Assembly (NCBI RefSeq): GCF_003001695.1
Contig: NZ_PVYX01000002.1
Coordinates: 1,302,001 to 1,366,000 of the forward strand
DNA from: Flagellimonas meridianipacifica
Lineage (GTDB): Bacteria; Bacteroidota; Bacteroidia; Flavobacteriales; Flavobacteriaceae
Reading direction: 5' to 3'
Length of the DNA stretch: 64,000 bases
Part shown: positions 15,547 through 23,740 of the stretch, piece after piece
Layout: every line of letters starts with the position of its first letter
Position numbering within the stretch: the first letter of the stretch is position 1
The notes under the pieces: generated by a model
Told to the model about the DNA's origin: nothing
The model's input: only the letters and a program-made list of their open reading frames with translations
Database searches by the model: none
Position numbers and translations under genes: made by a program

Positions 15547-16830
15547 ATGGGCGTTTTAAAATCAAAATATAAAATTCACATTGTGGGAGCGGGTGTAAGT
15601 GGTTTGATAGCTGCAACCGTTCTAGAGCAAAAAGGATATCACCCCATTATAATTGAATCTACCGATAGGGTCGGGGGTAGGGTTAAGACTGATGTCTTGA
15701 ATCAGATTCCATTGGATCATGGATTTCAAGTATTGCTAACAGGTTATCCTATGGTCAAGAAATATCTTGATTTAAAGGAGTTACAACTTTTCTATTTTGA
15801 CCCTGGCGCTTCCATTGTTACGGATAAAAAAAAGATGACCATCGGTGACCCACTGCGGAAGTTTACTTTCGTTATTCCCACCTTATTGAGCAAAATAGGC
15901 TCACTTGGTGATAAAATCAAAATAGTAAAACTTCAAAAAAAGCTTAGAAAAAAGACGATAGAGGAGATTTTTGATAGTGAAGAAACCACCACAATGGAAT
16001 ATTTGAAAAGCTGTGGTTTCAGCGAAGAAATGATAAAGCTATTTTTCCTGCCCTTTTTTAGCGGTATTTTCTTGGAAAACGAGTTGTCCACCTCAAGTAG
16101 GATGTTTGAGTTTATCTATAAAATGTTTGGTGAGGGATACGCAGCGATTCCAAAGGATGGTATTGGGGCAATTCCAAACCAGTTAAAGGCAAAGCTTAAG
16201 AACACGGAATTCATTTTCAATACTGAGGTTGCCCAGGTTGCAGATGGACATATTTCCCTTAAAAACGGTGAAACCATGAAAAGTGATTTGACCATTATAG
16301 CAACAGATGCCAATGCCCTTGTTTCCAACCTAAGAGGTCAAGAAATATTATGGAAGGGTTGTGACACTCTCTATTTCGAAGTTGAAAAGCAGGATTCCAG
16401 GTTCAAGGTTATTGAACTGTTCGCCAATGAAGAAGCAATTATCAATAGTGTATTCTCATTAAATGATTTGTTTGAATGGAATAACCCGAATCATATTCTT
16501 TCGGTAACTGTTGTCAAAAAGCATAAGCTAACTACTGATGACCTTATTAAAAAGGTAACGCAGGAATTGAACATGTATTTGGAATTGACCAAAGTTAAAT
16601 TTCTAAGGAATTACTCCATAAAAATGGCATTACCGGATATCAGAAATGTCCAAAACATGATTAGTCCAGAGGAAACCAGATTAACTTCCAGAGTGTTTCT
16701 AGCTGGGGATACCCTTCTAAATGGTTCGCTAAATGGGGCGATGCAATCTGGTGAGTTGGCAGCTATGGGAGTGATTAACTTGTTGGAAGAAAGCCAAGAT
16801 TTGGCCCAATTTACCTCTGAGTATATCTGA
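15547..16830 (+). CDS. FAD-dependent amine-oxidase/protoporphyrinogen-oxidase-like oxidoreductase
   Basis: 427 residues of the NAD(P)/FAD flavin amine oxidase superfamily. An N-terminal dinucleotide-binding fold has GAGVSG (14-19), then the ESTDRVGGRVKTD motif (about 37-50) that contacts FAD ribose and pyrophosphate. The C-terminal FAD closure is LAGDTLLNGSLNGAMQSGELAA. No signal peptide. The substrate is unknown; relatives act on amines, porphyrinogens or carotenoids. In other bacteria such oxidases accompany light- or oxidative-stress regulons with photolyase and DUF427 genes, and a DUF427 gene follows here, but no photolyase or photoreceptor is in the window. Confidence 0.9.
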   Translation: MGVLKSKYKIHIVGAGVSGLIAATVLEQKGYHPIIIESTDRVGGRVKTDVLNQIPLDHGFQVLLTGYPMVKKYLDLKELQLFYFDPGASIVTDKKKMTIGDPLRKFTFVIPTLLSKIGSLGDKIKIVKLQKKLRKKTIEEIFDSEETTTMEYLKSCGFSEEMIKLFFLPFFSGIFLENELSTSSRMFEFIYKMFGEGYAAIPKDGIGAIPNQLKAKLKNTEFIFNTEVAQVADGHISLKNGETMKSDLTIIATDANALVSNLRGQEILWKGCDTLYFEVEKQDSRFKVIELFANEEAIINSVFSLNDLFEWNNPNHILSVTVVKKHKLTTDDLIKKVTQELNMYLELTKVKFLRNYSIKMALPDIRNVQNMISPEETRLTSRVFLAGDTLLNGSLNGAMQSGELAAMGVINLLEESQDLAQFTSEYI

Positions 16831-16922
16831 ATTGAATCGCTGTCATAGCTACTTCGTTTTAAGTTAACTATAGCTTCTTAACATTGAGGCAATGAGATAA
16901 AACCGTTACAAGCATTTATAAG

Positions 16923-17480
16923 ATGAATAAAAACAAAGAGCAAGAATGGTTAAAGAAGGCCCGTGAACATTGGGGTTACAAGGGAGATAAAAGGCCTCCT
17001 TTTGCAGTAGTACCCAAAAAGGGGCAACGGTCCGTATGGGACTTCCCACGTCCACCGATTATTGAAGATGTAGCCAAACATGTTACCATCGGTCATCAAG
17101 GTGTCATATTAGCCGATTCCAAAAGGGCACTTGCGGTTCTTGAAACGGCCAGTCCCCCCACATACTATATTCCTGAACAAGATGTAGACATGTCGAAAGT
17201 AGTCATAATACCGAAAAAGACTTCTTTATGCGAATGGAAAGGCAGTGCTACCTATTGGGCGTTAAATGGCGATACAGATAAGCCCGTTGCATGGTCCTAC
17301 AAGAATCCATTTATAGAATTTGAAAAGTTACGAAACCATTTGGCCTTTTATCCACATTTTTTGGACTGTAGAATTGATGGGGTGCAGGTTGAACCACAAC
17401 CCGGAAGATTTTATGCTGGATGGATTACCCCAGACCTGGTTGGCCCTTTTAAGGGAGAACCTGGTACGGGTCATTGGTAA
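16923..17480 (+). CDS. DUF427 domain protein
   Basis: 185-residue cytoplasmic protein. After a short charged lead, residues 25-170 match DUF427: SVWDFPRPP, VILADSKRALAVLETASPPTYYIP, then the CEWKGSATYW strand and WSYKNP. The domain is a small beta fold with no proven activity. It lies 92 bp downstream of the FAD oxidoreductase in the same direction and may be expressed from the same promoter. Confidence 0.92.
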   Translation: MNKNKEQEWLKKAREHWGYKGDKRPPFAVVPKKGQRSVWDFPRPPIIEDVAKHVTIGHQGVILADSKRALAVLETASPPTYYIPEQDVDMSKVVIIPKKTSLCEWKGSATYWALNGDTDKPVAWSYKNPFIEFEKLRNHLAFYPHFLDCRIDGVQVEPQPGRFYAGWITPDLVGPFKGEPGTGHW

Positions 17481-17528
17481 TACCTTTGGCGATGTATACG
17501 AGTACACAAAAAAAATCGTTCTTAGTGT

Positions 17529-18425
17529 ATGAAAAGATTGCTTGTACTACTTCTTCTTGTATTTCTCTCTTGTAGTGACGATAAAGATAATGGCGACACT
17601 AACTCAACGGAAGAACTACTTAATGCCATTGTGAGCGCTCCCGTGGCATTTTCGTACTCTGATGTAGAAGCTCAAAACTTCTTTCAAATTCCCTCTTTGG
17701 CCTACATCAGTGGTTATTTTTACTTTGAGGAAAACCTAGCAGAGGATATCATTTTTGGTTTGGATGTTGAACTTCTTGAAGGTTTGCAGAATCCTGTCCG
17801 ATTTGAAGGTGCTGATTGGATGGCCCTTGCTGGTTTTGATAGAACGGGTAGGCTATGGTTCCCAATAGGATATCCAGAGAATTTGGAAGGAACTCCAACG
17901 GGTACCGATAATTGGATTGTTCAGGATTTTGGAGTTGACCTTCGACCCAACATGTGGTATAAAATGACGATTACAGCGGACTTTGATGCATTGGAATTTG
18001 TCTCTGTTCGATTGGAAGGAGACCAAGTGGATAAAACCCTATCCATTGAAGGCAATGCATTGGAATATCCAAATTATGCACCATTCACAGAAGCCTCATT
18101 AACTGCATACACATTTGCACTCAGGGGTACAGAGTTTGCACCAGATAATCCTGAAGGTTGGGATGTTTATTTTGACGATATTGAAATGGGAATACAATTG
18201 ATGTCAGGAGAATTCAAAATCATCTTTGAAGACGGATTCGAGAATCAAACGACAGTGAACAATATTCCAATCACGGACGTTCCCATAATCTTGGACCAAA
18301 TCCCTGAAAATCGTTGGTATCTTGAAAATGATGATGCCAAACTTTTGATAACGGATAAGTTTGCAAGATCAGGGCAAAATTCCTTACAATGTAGTGCTGA
18401 TTTAAGGGAACAATCATTGAATTAG
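17529..18425 (+). CDS. Hypothetical lipoprotein
   Basis: 298 residues. The start MKRLLVLLLLVFLSCSDD has a lipobox ending LSC near residue 15, followed by an acidic linker (DDKDNGDTNS) common in exported lipoproteins of this phylum. The remainder is aromatic and acidic with repeated beta-strand patterns (for example NMWYKMTITADFDALEFVSVRLEGD and GWDVYFDDIEMG), which resembles a jelly-roll carbohydrate-binding or concanavalin-like fold. No enzyme motif recognised. It follows DUF427 by 48 bp. Confidence 0.75.
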   Translation: MKRLLVLLLLVFLSCSDDKDNGDTNSTEELLNAIVSAPVAFSYSDVEAQNFFQIPSLAYISGYFYFEENLAEDIIFGLDVELLEGLQNPVRFEGADWMALAGFDRTGRLWFPIGYPENLEGTPTGTDNWIVQDFGVDLRPNMWYKMTITADFDALEFVSVRLEGDQVDKTLSIEGNALEYPNYAPFTEASLTAYTFALRGTEFAPDNPEGWDVYFDDIEMGIQLMSGEFKIIFEDGFENQTTVNNIPITDVPIILDQIPENRWYLENDDAKLLITDKFARSGQNSLQCSADLREQSLN

Positions 18426-18482
18426 GTTGAAAAGTCAAGGATAAAAGATTATTGTAAGAGTTGAGGAATGGCCTATTGCTAT

Positions 18483-18857
18483 TTAATCAATATCAATAAG
18501 CTTTCCTTTGGATTCTGCGTAGGCAATGCCCCAATCGGTTATTTTTTGAATCACAGGGACAAAGCTTTCCCCAAAAGCGGTTAATGAGTATTCTACCTTG
18601 AGAGGGGGCTTGGTGCCAAATACCTTACGATTTAAAATACCATCAGTTTCCAATGCTTTCAATTGAAGGCTCAACATTTTTTCCGTGATATCTGGCATAA
18701 TTTTTTTTAGTTGAGAAAACCGCATTTCCCCATTTCTCAGATACCAGATAATAACACTTTTCCATTTACCCCCAATGAAGTGTAAGGTTGCATTTGTACC
18801 GCAATGAAAAATTAACTCACCTACTTTATAAGCTTTTTGTTTTCCCTCGACAATCAT
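18483..18857 (-). CDS. HxlR-family winged-helix transcriptional regulator
   Basis: 124 residues from the ATG at 18857; an upstream TTG at 18881 would add eight residues but is less likely. It shows the HxlR plan: a Cys near the N-terminus (FHCGTNATLHFIGGKWK), the helix LRNGEMRFSQLKKIMPDITEKMLS and the wing FGTKPPLKVEYSLTAFGESFVPVI. HxlR proteins sense electrophiles or redox state through the conserved Cys in several bacteria. It is transcribed away from the small membrane protein gene; the gap carries an ATACT/AGTAT inverted repeat. Confidence 0.93.
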   Translation of the reverse strand: MIVEGKQKAYKVGELIFHCGTNATLHFIGGKWKSVIIWYLRNGEMRFSQLKKIMPDITEKMLSLQLKALETDGILNRKVFGTKPPLKVEYSLTAFGESFVPVIQKITDWGIAYAESKGKLIDID

Positions 18858-18898
18858 TATATCTTTTTGACCTGTCAACAATGACAGCTATTGCGTAG

Positions 18899-18936
18899 CA
18901 AAGATATTCAAAATACATTCATACTGTAAAAAGTAT
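18899..18936. promoter_or_regulatory. hxlR promoter and candidate HxlR operator
   Basis: On the minus strand TATCTTTG (18906-18899) is an exact TAnnTTTG -7 box for the HxlR gene. Just upstream is ATACT-N6-AGTAT (18921-18936), the sort of short AT-rich dyad HxlR dimers bind. It lies between the divergent genes, so it could control both. Confidence 0.5.
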
Positions 18937-18949
18937 AGTTTAAGATATT

Positions 18950-19192
18950 ATGGATTTTATATCAGATTTTGTTGGCTATTTTGCCTTGGTACTTAATCTC
19001 TACTCCATGTCTGCCAAATGCGAACAGCGGTTGCGGGTTATTTCTCTTGTAGCCAATGGCATTTATATACTATACGGAATCTTAATTCATGCGACACCTA
19101 TTATAGCAGGGTGTTCCATAGCGGTTCTATTGCATGCATACCGCTTACATCAAATGAAAATCAAAAGGTATGGAACAGATACGGCAGGCTAA
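18950..19192 (+). CDS. Small membrane protein, SemiSWEET/YgjV-like
   Basis: 80 residues with about three hydrophobic helices: FVGYFALVLNLYSMSA, LRVISLVANGIYILYGILI and TPIIAGCSIAVLLHAYRL. The layout and the Asn-Gly in helix 2 resemble small three-helix SemiSWEET or YgjV-type proteins, though no diagnostic PQ motif is seen. It is divergent from hxlR and its last 23 bp overlap the GNAT gene, so the two are probably coupled. The transported substrate, if any, is unknown. Confidence 0.65.
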   Translation: MDFISDFVGYFALVLNLYSMSAKCEQRLRVISLVANGIYILYGILIHATPIIAGCSIAVLLHAYRLHQMKIKRYGTDTAG

Positions 19193-19694
19193 AAAAGGCG
19201 ATGCTACTCTTATTGCCATGTTAGGACGGACAACATTTAACGAGGCCTTTGGCCACTTATTTCATAGCCATGATGAATTGAAAACGTATTTGAGTGCCAC
19301 ATTCTCAATAGAAAAGATTGAAAACAGTCTTGAGAAAGAGAACAACGTGTATTGGATTGCTTTTGTGGACCGGCTTCCGGTAGGCTACGCGAAATTAAAA
19401 CTCAGATCACCTTCAAATTTCATACGCTCAACCAACATTTCGCAACTTCAAAAAATTTATGTGCTCAAAGACTTCTTATCTTTAAAGATTGGAAGGCATT
19501 TGCAAGATCAAGTTTTTGCAACAGCGGTAAGGTCTGGGGCTAAAGATATATGGCTTTCTGTATGGCAAGGCAATCAACGCGCAATCCGTTTTTATGAGAA
19601 AAATGCTTTTAAAAATGTAGGGAATCACCAATTTACGATAGGAACCCAAACCTTTGATTTCATGATAATGTCTAAACGTTTAAACCATGGATAA
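19170..19694 (+). CDS. GNAT-family N-acetyltransferase
   Basis: 174 residues. It begins with MEQIRQAKKGDATLIAMLGR, the usual GNAT beta1/alpha1. The acetyl-CoA site is the IYVLKDFLSLKIGRHLQDQVF segment (about 100-120, a degenerate Q/RxxGxG/A) followed by IWLSVWQGNQRAIRFYEKNAF, the typical strand and helix before the C-terminal wedge. The substrate cannot be told. It overlaps the preceding membrane-protein gene and is followed by a lipoprotein gene whose start is 25 bp after its stop. Confidence 0.93.
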   Translation: MEQIRQAKKGDATLIAMLGRTTFNEAFGHLFHSHDELKTYLSATFSIEKIENSLEKENNVYWIAFVDRLPVGYAKLKLRSPSNFIRSTNISQLQKIYVLKDFLSLKIGRHLQDQVFATAVRSGAKDIWLSVWQGNQRAIRFYEKNAFKNVGNHQFTIGTQTFDFMIMSKRLNHG

Positions 19695-19719
19695 ACCTTG
19701 CACCTATAAAGGTCAAAGA

Positions 19720-20316
19720 ATGAGAAAAGTCTGTTTTTTTATATTACTTCTAGCCCTAGCAATCTCTTGTCAATCTAAGAACACCACGAAGGAGAAAAGT
19801 AATTCAACCGTTTCCAACGATACTGTTCCAAACCATACACTTAATGAGGAAAATGTCATTTTTGAGGAAATAGAAGAAGAAATCGTTGAAGATGATATGG
19901 ATTTTATGCCACCTATAGAGGAACAGAGCTACTATGGCATTGAAATTGGAAAACCAATAAAAGACTATGAACTCCATTCGGGAACACTAAAAACCGGTGA
20001 AGGCGAATTTCAAGTACATTATATGTTTTATAAAAAAGACACACTTGGATATGTATCAGGTGAGGATTTGATTGAAACTATTCATATTTGGGATAGGCGA
20101 GGGGCTACAAATGAAGGGGTCAGGGTAGGTACTACTTTTGGAGAAATCAAGGATTTGTTTCCTTTACCTAAGGTGCACGGTTCAGAAATGGAATCTAGGG
20201 TTCACGTCTTCCATAAAAAGCATATGTATCGCTTGGATTACTATAATTTAGAGTATGAGTTGGACCATTCAAGAATACCTGATTCGGTAAGAGTTACTGA
20301 AATCATAATCCATTAA
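19720..20316 (+). CDS. Hypothetical lipoprotein with acidic linker
   Basis: 198 residues from the ATG at 19720. The frame extends upstream to 19687, but the signal peptide MRKVCFFILLLALAISC starts at 19720 and has a lipobox ending AISC. A Ser/Thr/Asn-rich and then strongly acidic linker (EEIEEEIVEDDMDF) leads to a C-terminal domain of about 130 residues starting near YYGIEIGKPI. This domain has the pattern of small secreted proteins of unknown function in this phylum. The gene lies four bases before the next gene. Confidence 0.75.
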   Translation: MRKVCFFILLLALAISCQSKNTTKEKSNSTVSNDTVPNHTLNEENVIFEEIEEEIVEDDMDFMPPIEEQSYYGIEIGKPIKDYELHSGTLKTGEGEFQVHYMFYKKDTLGYVSGEDLIETIHIWDRRGATNEGVRVGTTFGEIKDLFPLPKVHGSEMESRVHVFHKKHMYRLDYYNLEYELDHSRIPDSVRVTEIIIH

Positions 20317-20320
20317 CTAT

Positions 20321-20764
20321 ATGAGAAGATTAAATGTCGTATTGATACTTGTTGGAATCTTGGTGCCGATGCTGGCAATTTCTCAAAAGGTATCTAAAAA
20401 AGATAGAGCAAAAAGTATTGTGGATGCCGTGAACAAGAAAGATGCTGCACAATATGTGGAGAATTTTAGCGAGAACGTGAAGGTTTACATGTACGAGGAA
20501 GATGGGAGCTTTGTTTTAAGGGTTGATGGTAAAGAAGCGTTGTTCAACAACCGCAAAACCCACCTTTTAAATCACCCTAATGTTAGAAATGAAATTCAAC
20601 ATTTAGCTGAAATTGACAACAGACTGATAATGCATGATATTGTTTGGCTTACCCCCGAACGAAAAGAAGGTAGTTCCGTTGTTGAGATTTTTACCTTTAA
20701 TAGTACCGGAAAGATTGCACGTGTGGATGTCATTCAGCAAAAGAATCTTTTTAACGAAGAGTAG
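20321..20764 (+). CDS. Secreted SnoaL/NTF2-like protein
   Basis: 147 residues. The signal peptide ends near residue 21 (MLAISQ). The remainder has the cone fold pattern of SnoaL/steroid-isomerase-like proteins: AKSIVDAVNKKDAAQYVENFSENVKVY (helix plus first strand), LFNNRKTHLLNHPNV, and the closing strands EGSSVVEIFTFNSTGKIARVDVIQQ. Such proteins bind or transform small hydrophobic ligands; the ligand is unknown. It follows the lipoprotein gene with a four-base gap. Confidence 0.82.
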   Translation: MRRLNVVLILVGILVPMLAISQKVSKKDRAKSIVDAVNKKDAAQYVENFSENVKVYMYEEDGSFVLRVDGKEALFNNRKTHLLNHPNVRNEIQHLAEIDNRLIMHDIVWLTPERKEGSSVVEIFTFNSTGKIARVDVIQQKNLFNEE

Positions 20765-20787
20765 TAAAACCCAATTTTTCCACAGAG

Positions 20788-21330
20788 TCATTGAAAAAGG
20801 ACGTATCTGGGCGGGACCTGTCCATTCAGTCTTAGATAGACTGTAATTTGCCCTCTATGGTGTGCTATATGGTCCGTAAGTAAAAGAAATATCTGTCGCT
20901 TTGTACGATTGAAACCAAAATAATCCAGCTCTTCATCAAATTGCGTAATGTCAAATTCTTTTATGAAGTCGATGGTTTCTTGAAATGTCTCTTTTACCAC
21001 ATTTATTATTTCTTCTTTGGATTTATCGGCCACTTTGTACCTTGTGTCTGTATTCCAATTTCTAGATTCTCTTCCTCCCAATAAGGACTGAGTATGCCAA
21101 TCCATAGCATACCCAATATGCATCAGATTTTCGGCAAAACTCAGTGACTCGCGAGCGGGTCTATAGTCATATTTTTCCTCAGGCATGGCATTTGCAACTT
21201 CGAGAAGATATTTCTTAGAGTTTTCGAATCTTTCCAAATACTCTTTGATAACATCACTCTCCTGAGCTGTAAGAGATGCTCCAAGTAAGTAGAAAACCAA
21301 AACTATCAGAATGTGCAACGGATGTTTCAT
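20788..21330 (-). CDS. Exported DinB-family protein
   Basis: 180 residues. A signal peptide (about residues 1-22, LGASLTAQ) is followed by a four-helix DinB fold. Metal ligands of this family are visible as His in NLMHIGYAMDWH (about 76-87) and the C-terminal LLTDHIAHHRGQITVYLRL. DinB proteins coordinate a metal with three His and often act as thiol-dependent transferases or hydrolases; this one is probably periplasmic. It converges on the SnoaL-like gene, 23 bp apart. Confidence 0.9.
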   Translation of the reverse strand: MKHPLHILIVLVFYLLGASLTAQESDVIKEYLERFENSKKYLLEVANAMPEEKYDYRPARESLSFAENLMHIGYAMDWHTQSLLGGRESRNWNTDTRYKVADKSKEEIINVVKETFQETIDFIKEFDITQFDEELDYFGFNRTKRQIFLLLTDHIAHHRGQITVYLRLNGQVPPRYVLFQ

Positions 21331-21401
21331 GATGAAGTAAGTTTACAGTACTAAATAACCGGAATTTCTTATCGATTTAATAGATTAATGGGTCTGATTT
21401 T

Positions 21402-21413
21402 GGTACTAGTACC
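21402..21413. repeat. Palindrome GGTACTAGTACC upstream of fabD
   Basis: Perfect 12-bp palindrome in the 256-bp gap between the divergent DinB and fabD genes, about 175 bp before the fabD ATG. It could be an operator for either gene; no -7 box is convincingly placed beside it. Confidence 0.3.
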
Positions 21414-21586
21414 TTATTCTTTATTTCCATGATAAACTGAAAAATCTTTTTTTAACTCGAAGATTGAAATGAATTGCAATTCTGTTTCGCAGTAGAGCTT
21501 TCTTTACAACATTTTTATCAGTTCTTCGTCGAGTATATTATTGATATTGAATGGATTTGCCAATATTGTGGTGATTATTAGAACCT

Positions 21587-22465
21587 ATGCGAGCTTATTT
21601 ATTTCCAGGACAAGGAACCCAATTTCCAGGTATGGGGAAGGAGTTGTTTGACAGTTCTTCTCTGGCCCGAACGTACTTTAAACATGCCAATGAACTTTTA
21701 GGTTTTTCAATTACTGAAGTGATGTTTGATGGATCTGCCGCAGATTTGAAACAGACAAAGTTTGCACAACCCGCTATTTTTTTGCATTCATACATCCAAT
21801 CAAAAGTTCTTGGGGATAACTTTCAACCAGATATGGTGGCGGGTCATTCATTAGGAGAAATATCGGCATTGGCGGCTGTGTCATCCATTGATTTTGAATC
21901 TGCTCTAAAACTTATTAGTACTCGAGCATCTGCAATGCAATCCGTATGTAATATCAAGGATACTGGCATGATGGTAGTAGTAGGGCTACATGACGTTATC
22001 GTAAAAAACATCTGCAAACAAGTAGATGGGATTGTCGTACCAGCAAACTATAACACGCTTAATCAAGTGGTGATTTCAGGTGAAATGAAAGCATTGGAAG
22101 AGGCAGGTAAAAAATTAAAGTATGGCGCTGAACGAGTTGTTAAGTTAACAGTCAATGGAGCATTTCATTCACCTTTTATGGAGCCCGTGGTAAATGAATT
22201 TACTAAAGCTATTGAAAAAACACATTTCAAAAAACCGTTGCGTCCGGTATACCAAAATATAGCAGGACGCCCTGTGTACGATGTTTCAGATATAAAGAGG
22301 AATCTTATCAATCAACTAACCTCGCCAGTAATGTGGCGGCACACCATTCTTCATATGATAGAAGACGGTGCTACGGAATTTGTTGAAATAGGTCCAGGTA
22401 AGTTTTTAAGCGGCCTGGTAAACCAAATCAACAAAAAAATAAGAACTTGTAACACCCTAGTGTAG
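21587..22465 (+). CDS. fabD: Malonyl-CoA:ACP transacylase (FabD)
   Basis: Transfers malonyl from CoA to acyl carrier protein for fatty acid synthesis; 292 residues, close to the usual length of about 300. FPGQGTQFPGMG (6-17) forms the oxyanion loop, GHSLGE gives the nucleophile Ser88, and His194 in GAFHSPFM is the catalytic partner. QPAIFLHSY and the closing FVEIGPGKFLSGLV are also conserved. No fab or pks neighbours are present, so it may be the housekeeping copy standing alone or a second copy. Confidence 0.95.
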   Translation: MRAYLFPGQGTQFPGMGKELFDSSSLARTYFKHANELLGFSITEVMFDGSAADLKQTKFAQPAIFLHSYIQSKVLGDNFQPDMVAGHSLGEISALAAVSSIDFESALKLISTRASAMQSVCNIKDTGMMVVVGLHDVIVKNICKQVDGIVVPANYNTLNQVVISGEMKALEEAGKKLKYGAERVVKLTVNGAFHSPFMEPVVNEFTKAIEKTHFKKPLRPVYQNIAGRPVYDVSDIKRNLINQLTSPVMWRHTILHMIEDGATEFVEIGPGKFLSGLVNQINKKIRTCNTLV

Positions 22466-22669
22466 ACTACTAATTAAATTACCCAATACTCTTAAAAAGC
22501 GATTTGACACATTTTGCTTGAGGCTTCCCGGCTTCATGCTAACTGTAGCGTAAGTATGAATAGCGTTCTTCATGACCAAGGGTGTTTTACTTCATTTCCT
22601 TTGGTAGTAAGCAACATATTAGAAGAGACCTCATTTGTGAAACAGCAAAATCTCAAGACTATTTGAATT

Positions 22670-23212
22670 TCAATCAAAGTGATTTAGCAAATCCAAAGCT
22701 TGATTCAAATGTCGTTTTTCATGAGAGACAATGATGTCCAAAGCGATTTCCAAGGTGTACACAATGTTCTTGTTGGCAGGAGAGGCAATTACTAATTTAT
22801 CATTTAGGAAAGGATTCATTTTTCCGACCTCAGCAATGAGCGCGGTTTGGTGATTCACAAATCTTTCCACAATTCCTTGGTCAAAAACCTCCTTTTTGGG
22901 CTGCCATACGGGAAAGGTATTCATCGGTTTCTTTCGTTCTGGCTCCACAGCCTTTAAAATCATCTTTCCACAAAAAGAAACAAAAAAGCCAATCTTTCCC
23001 AGAGCAGGAGTTTTATGGGTTCCGTTTTGGATTGCTTTAAAAACTGGAAAATACGACTCATTTGTAATGATAAGGTGTTGCAAGTTTTGCGCAATGCTCC
23101 AGACTCCAGATTCTGGTCGCCAATTGAGGTCACGTTCTTCTAATTTTCCGAAATGCTCGTTCACTTTTTTGGAAACGGTACTCAACTGTGTTTTCCAATT
23201 GTTTTCTTCCAT
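22670..23212 (-). CDS. DinB-family protein (cytoplasmic)
   Basis: 180 residues without signal peptide. DinB signs are LNWRPESGVWSIAQNLQHLIITNESY at the N-terminus and IVSHEKRHLNQALDLL at the C-terminus, with the three metal-binding His. It is co-directional with the VOC protein gene upstream, whose stop lies 47 bp before this start. Role unknown; often a thiol-dependent metalloenzyme. Confidence 0.88.
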   Translation of the reverse strand: MEENNWKTQLSTVSKKVNEHFGKLEERDLNWRPESGVWSIAQNLQHLIITNESYFPVFKAIQNGTHKTPALGKIGFFVSFCGKMILKAVEPERKKPMNTFPVWQPKKEVFDQGIVERFVNHQTALIAEVGKMNPFLNDKLVIASPANKNIVYTLEIALDIIVSHEKRHLNQALDLLNHFD

Positions 23213-23259
23213 TTATTCCATATTAAGAGATTGCTACAATCACTTCCTTGTCAAGTCCA

Positions 23260-23649
23260 TTACTCATCCAAATGAACGGTTGGCGAAGATATATCGACGA
23301 GAGCTCCACTGGGGTCCTTCAATAACATCCGTCTTTGCCCGTAAAAGGTATTTTCTGGCTTAGCCAATATCTCAAGGTTCTCCTGGCTAGCGGCTTCAAA
23401 GATTGCATCAACATCGACTACAACAAAGGTGAGGTAAAACCCTTGTGGATTATCTCGATATTGTTCGGGAACCAAATCACTGTTTCTGTCGATGATTCCA
23501 AGTTCTAGTTTCTCACCCTTTGAAACCAAATGAACAAACCAGTCACTATCGAATTGAACATCAAAATCAAACAGTTTGGTATAAAAACTCTTACTATCCG
23601 ATACATTGTTGGAACAAATGTTTACAAAAAGTCTGTCTATTTTTTTCAT
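23260..23649 (-). CDS. Glyoxalase/VOC-family protein
   Basis: 129 residues, a single VOC domain. It begins with DRLFVNICSNNVSDSKSFYTKLFDFDVQ (first beta-alpha module) and ends QRRMLLKDPSGALVDISSPTVH. The family includes glyoxalase I, dioxygenases and bleomycin-type resistance proteins; metal ligands are incomplete, so a binding or resistance role is as likely as catalysis. Upstream of the DinB gene in the same direction. Confidence 0.9.
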   Translation of the reverse strand: MKKIDRLFVNICSNNVSDSKSFYTKLFDFDVQFDSDWFVHLVSKGEKLELGIIDRNSDLVPEQYRDNPQGFYLTFVVVDVDAIFEAASQENLEILAKPENTFYGQRRMLLKDPSGALVDISSPTVHLDE

Positions 23650-23740
23650 GTTATGATTACTAATTATTTGCTATTGCGCTACTCTTTACAATACGATATC
23701 AATTCATCAAATTTATGGTAAGTCCTAAAAAACATAGGAA

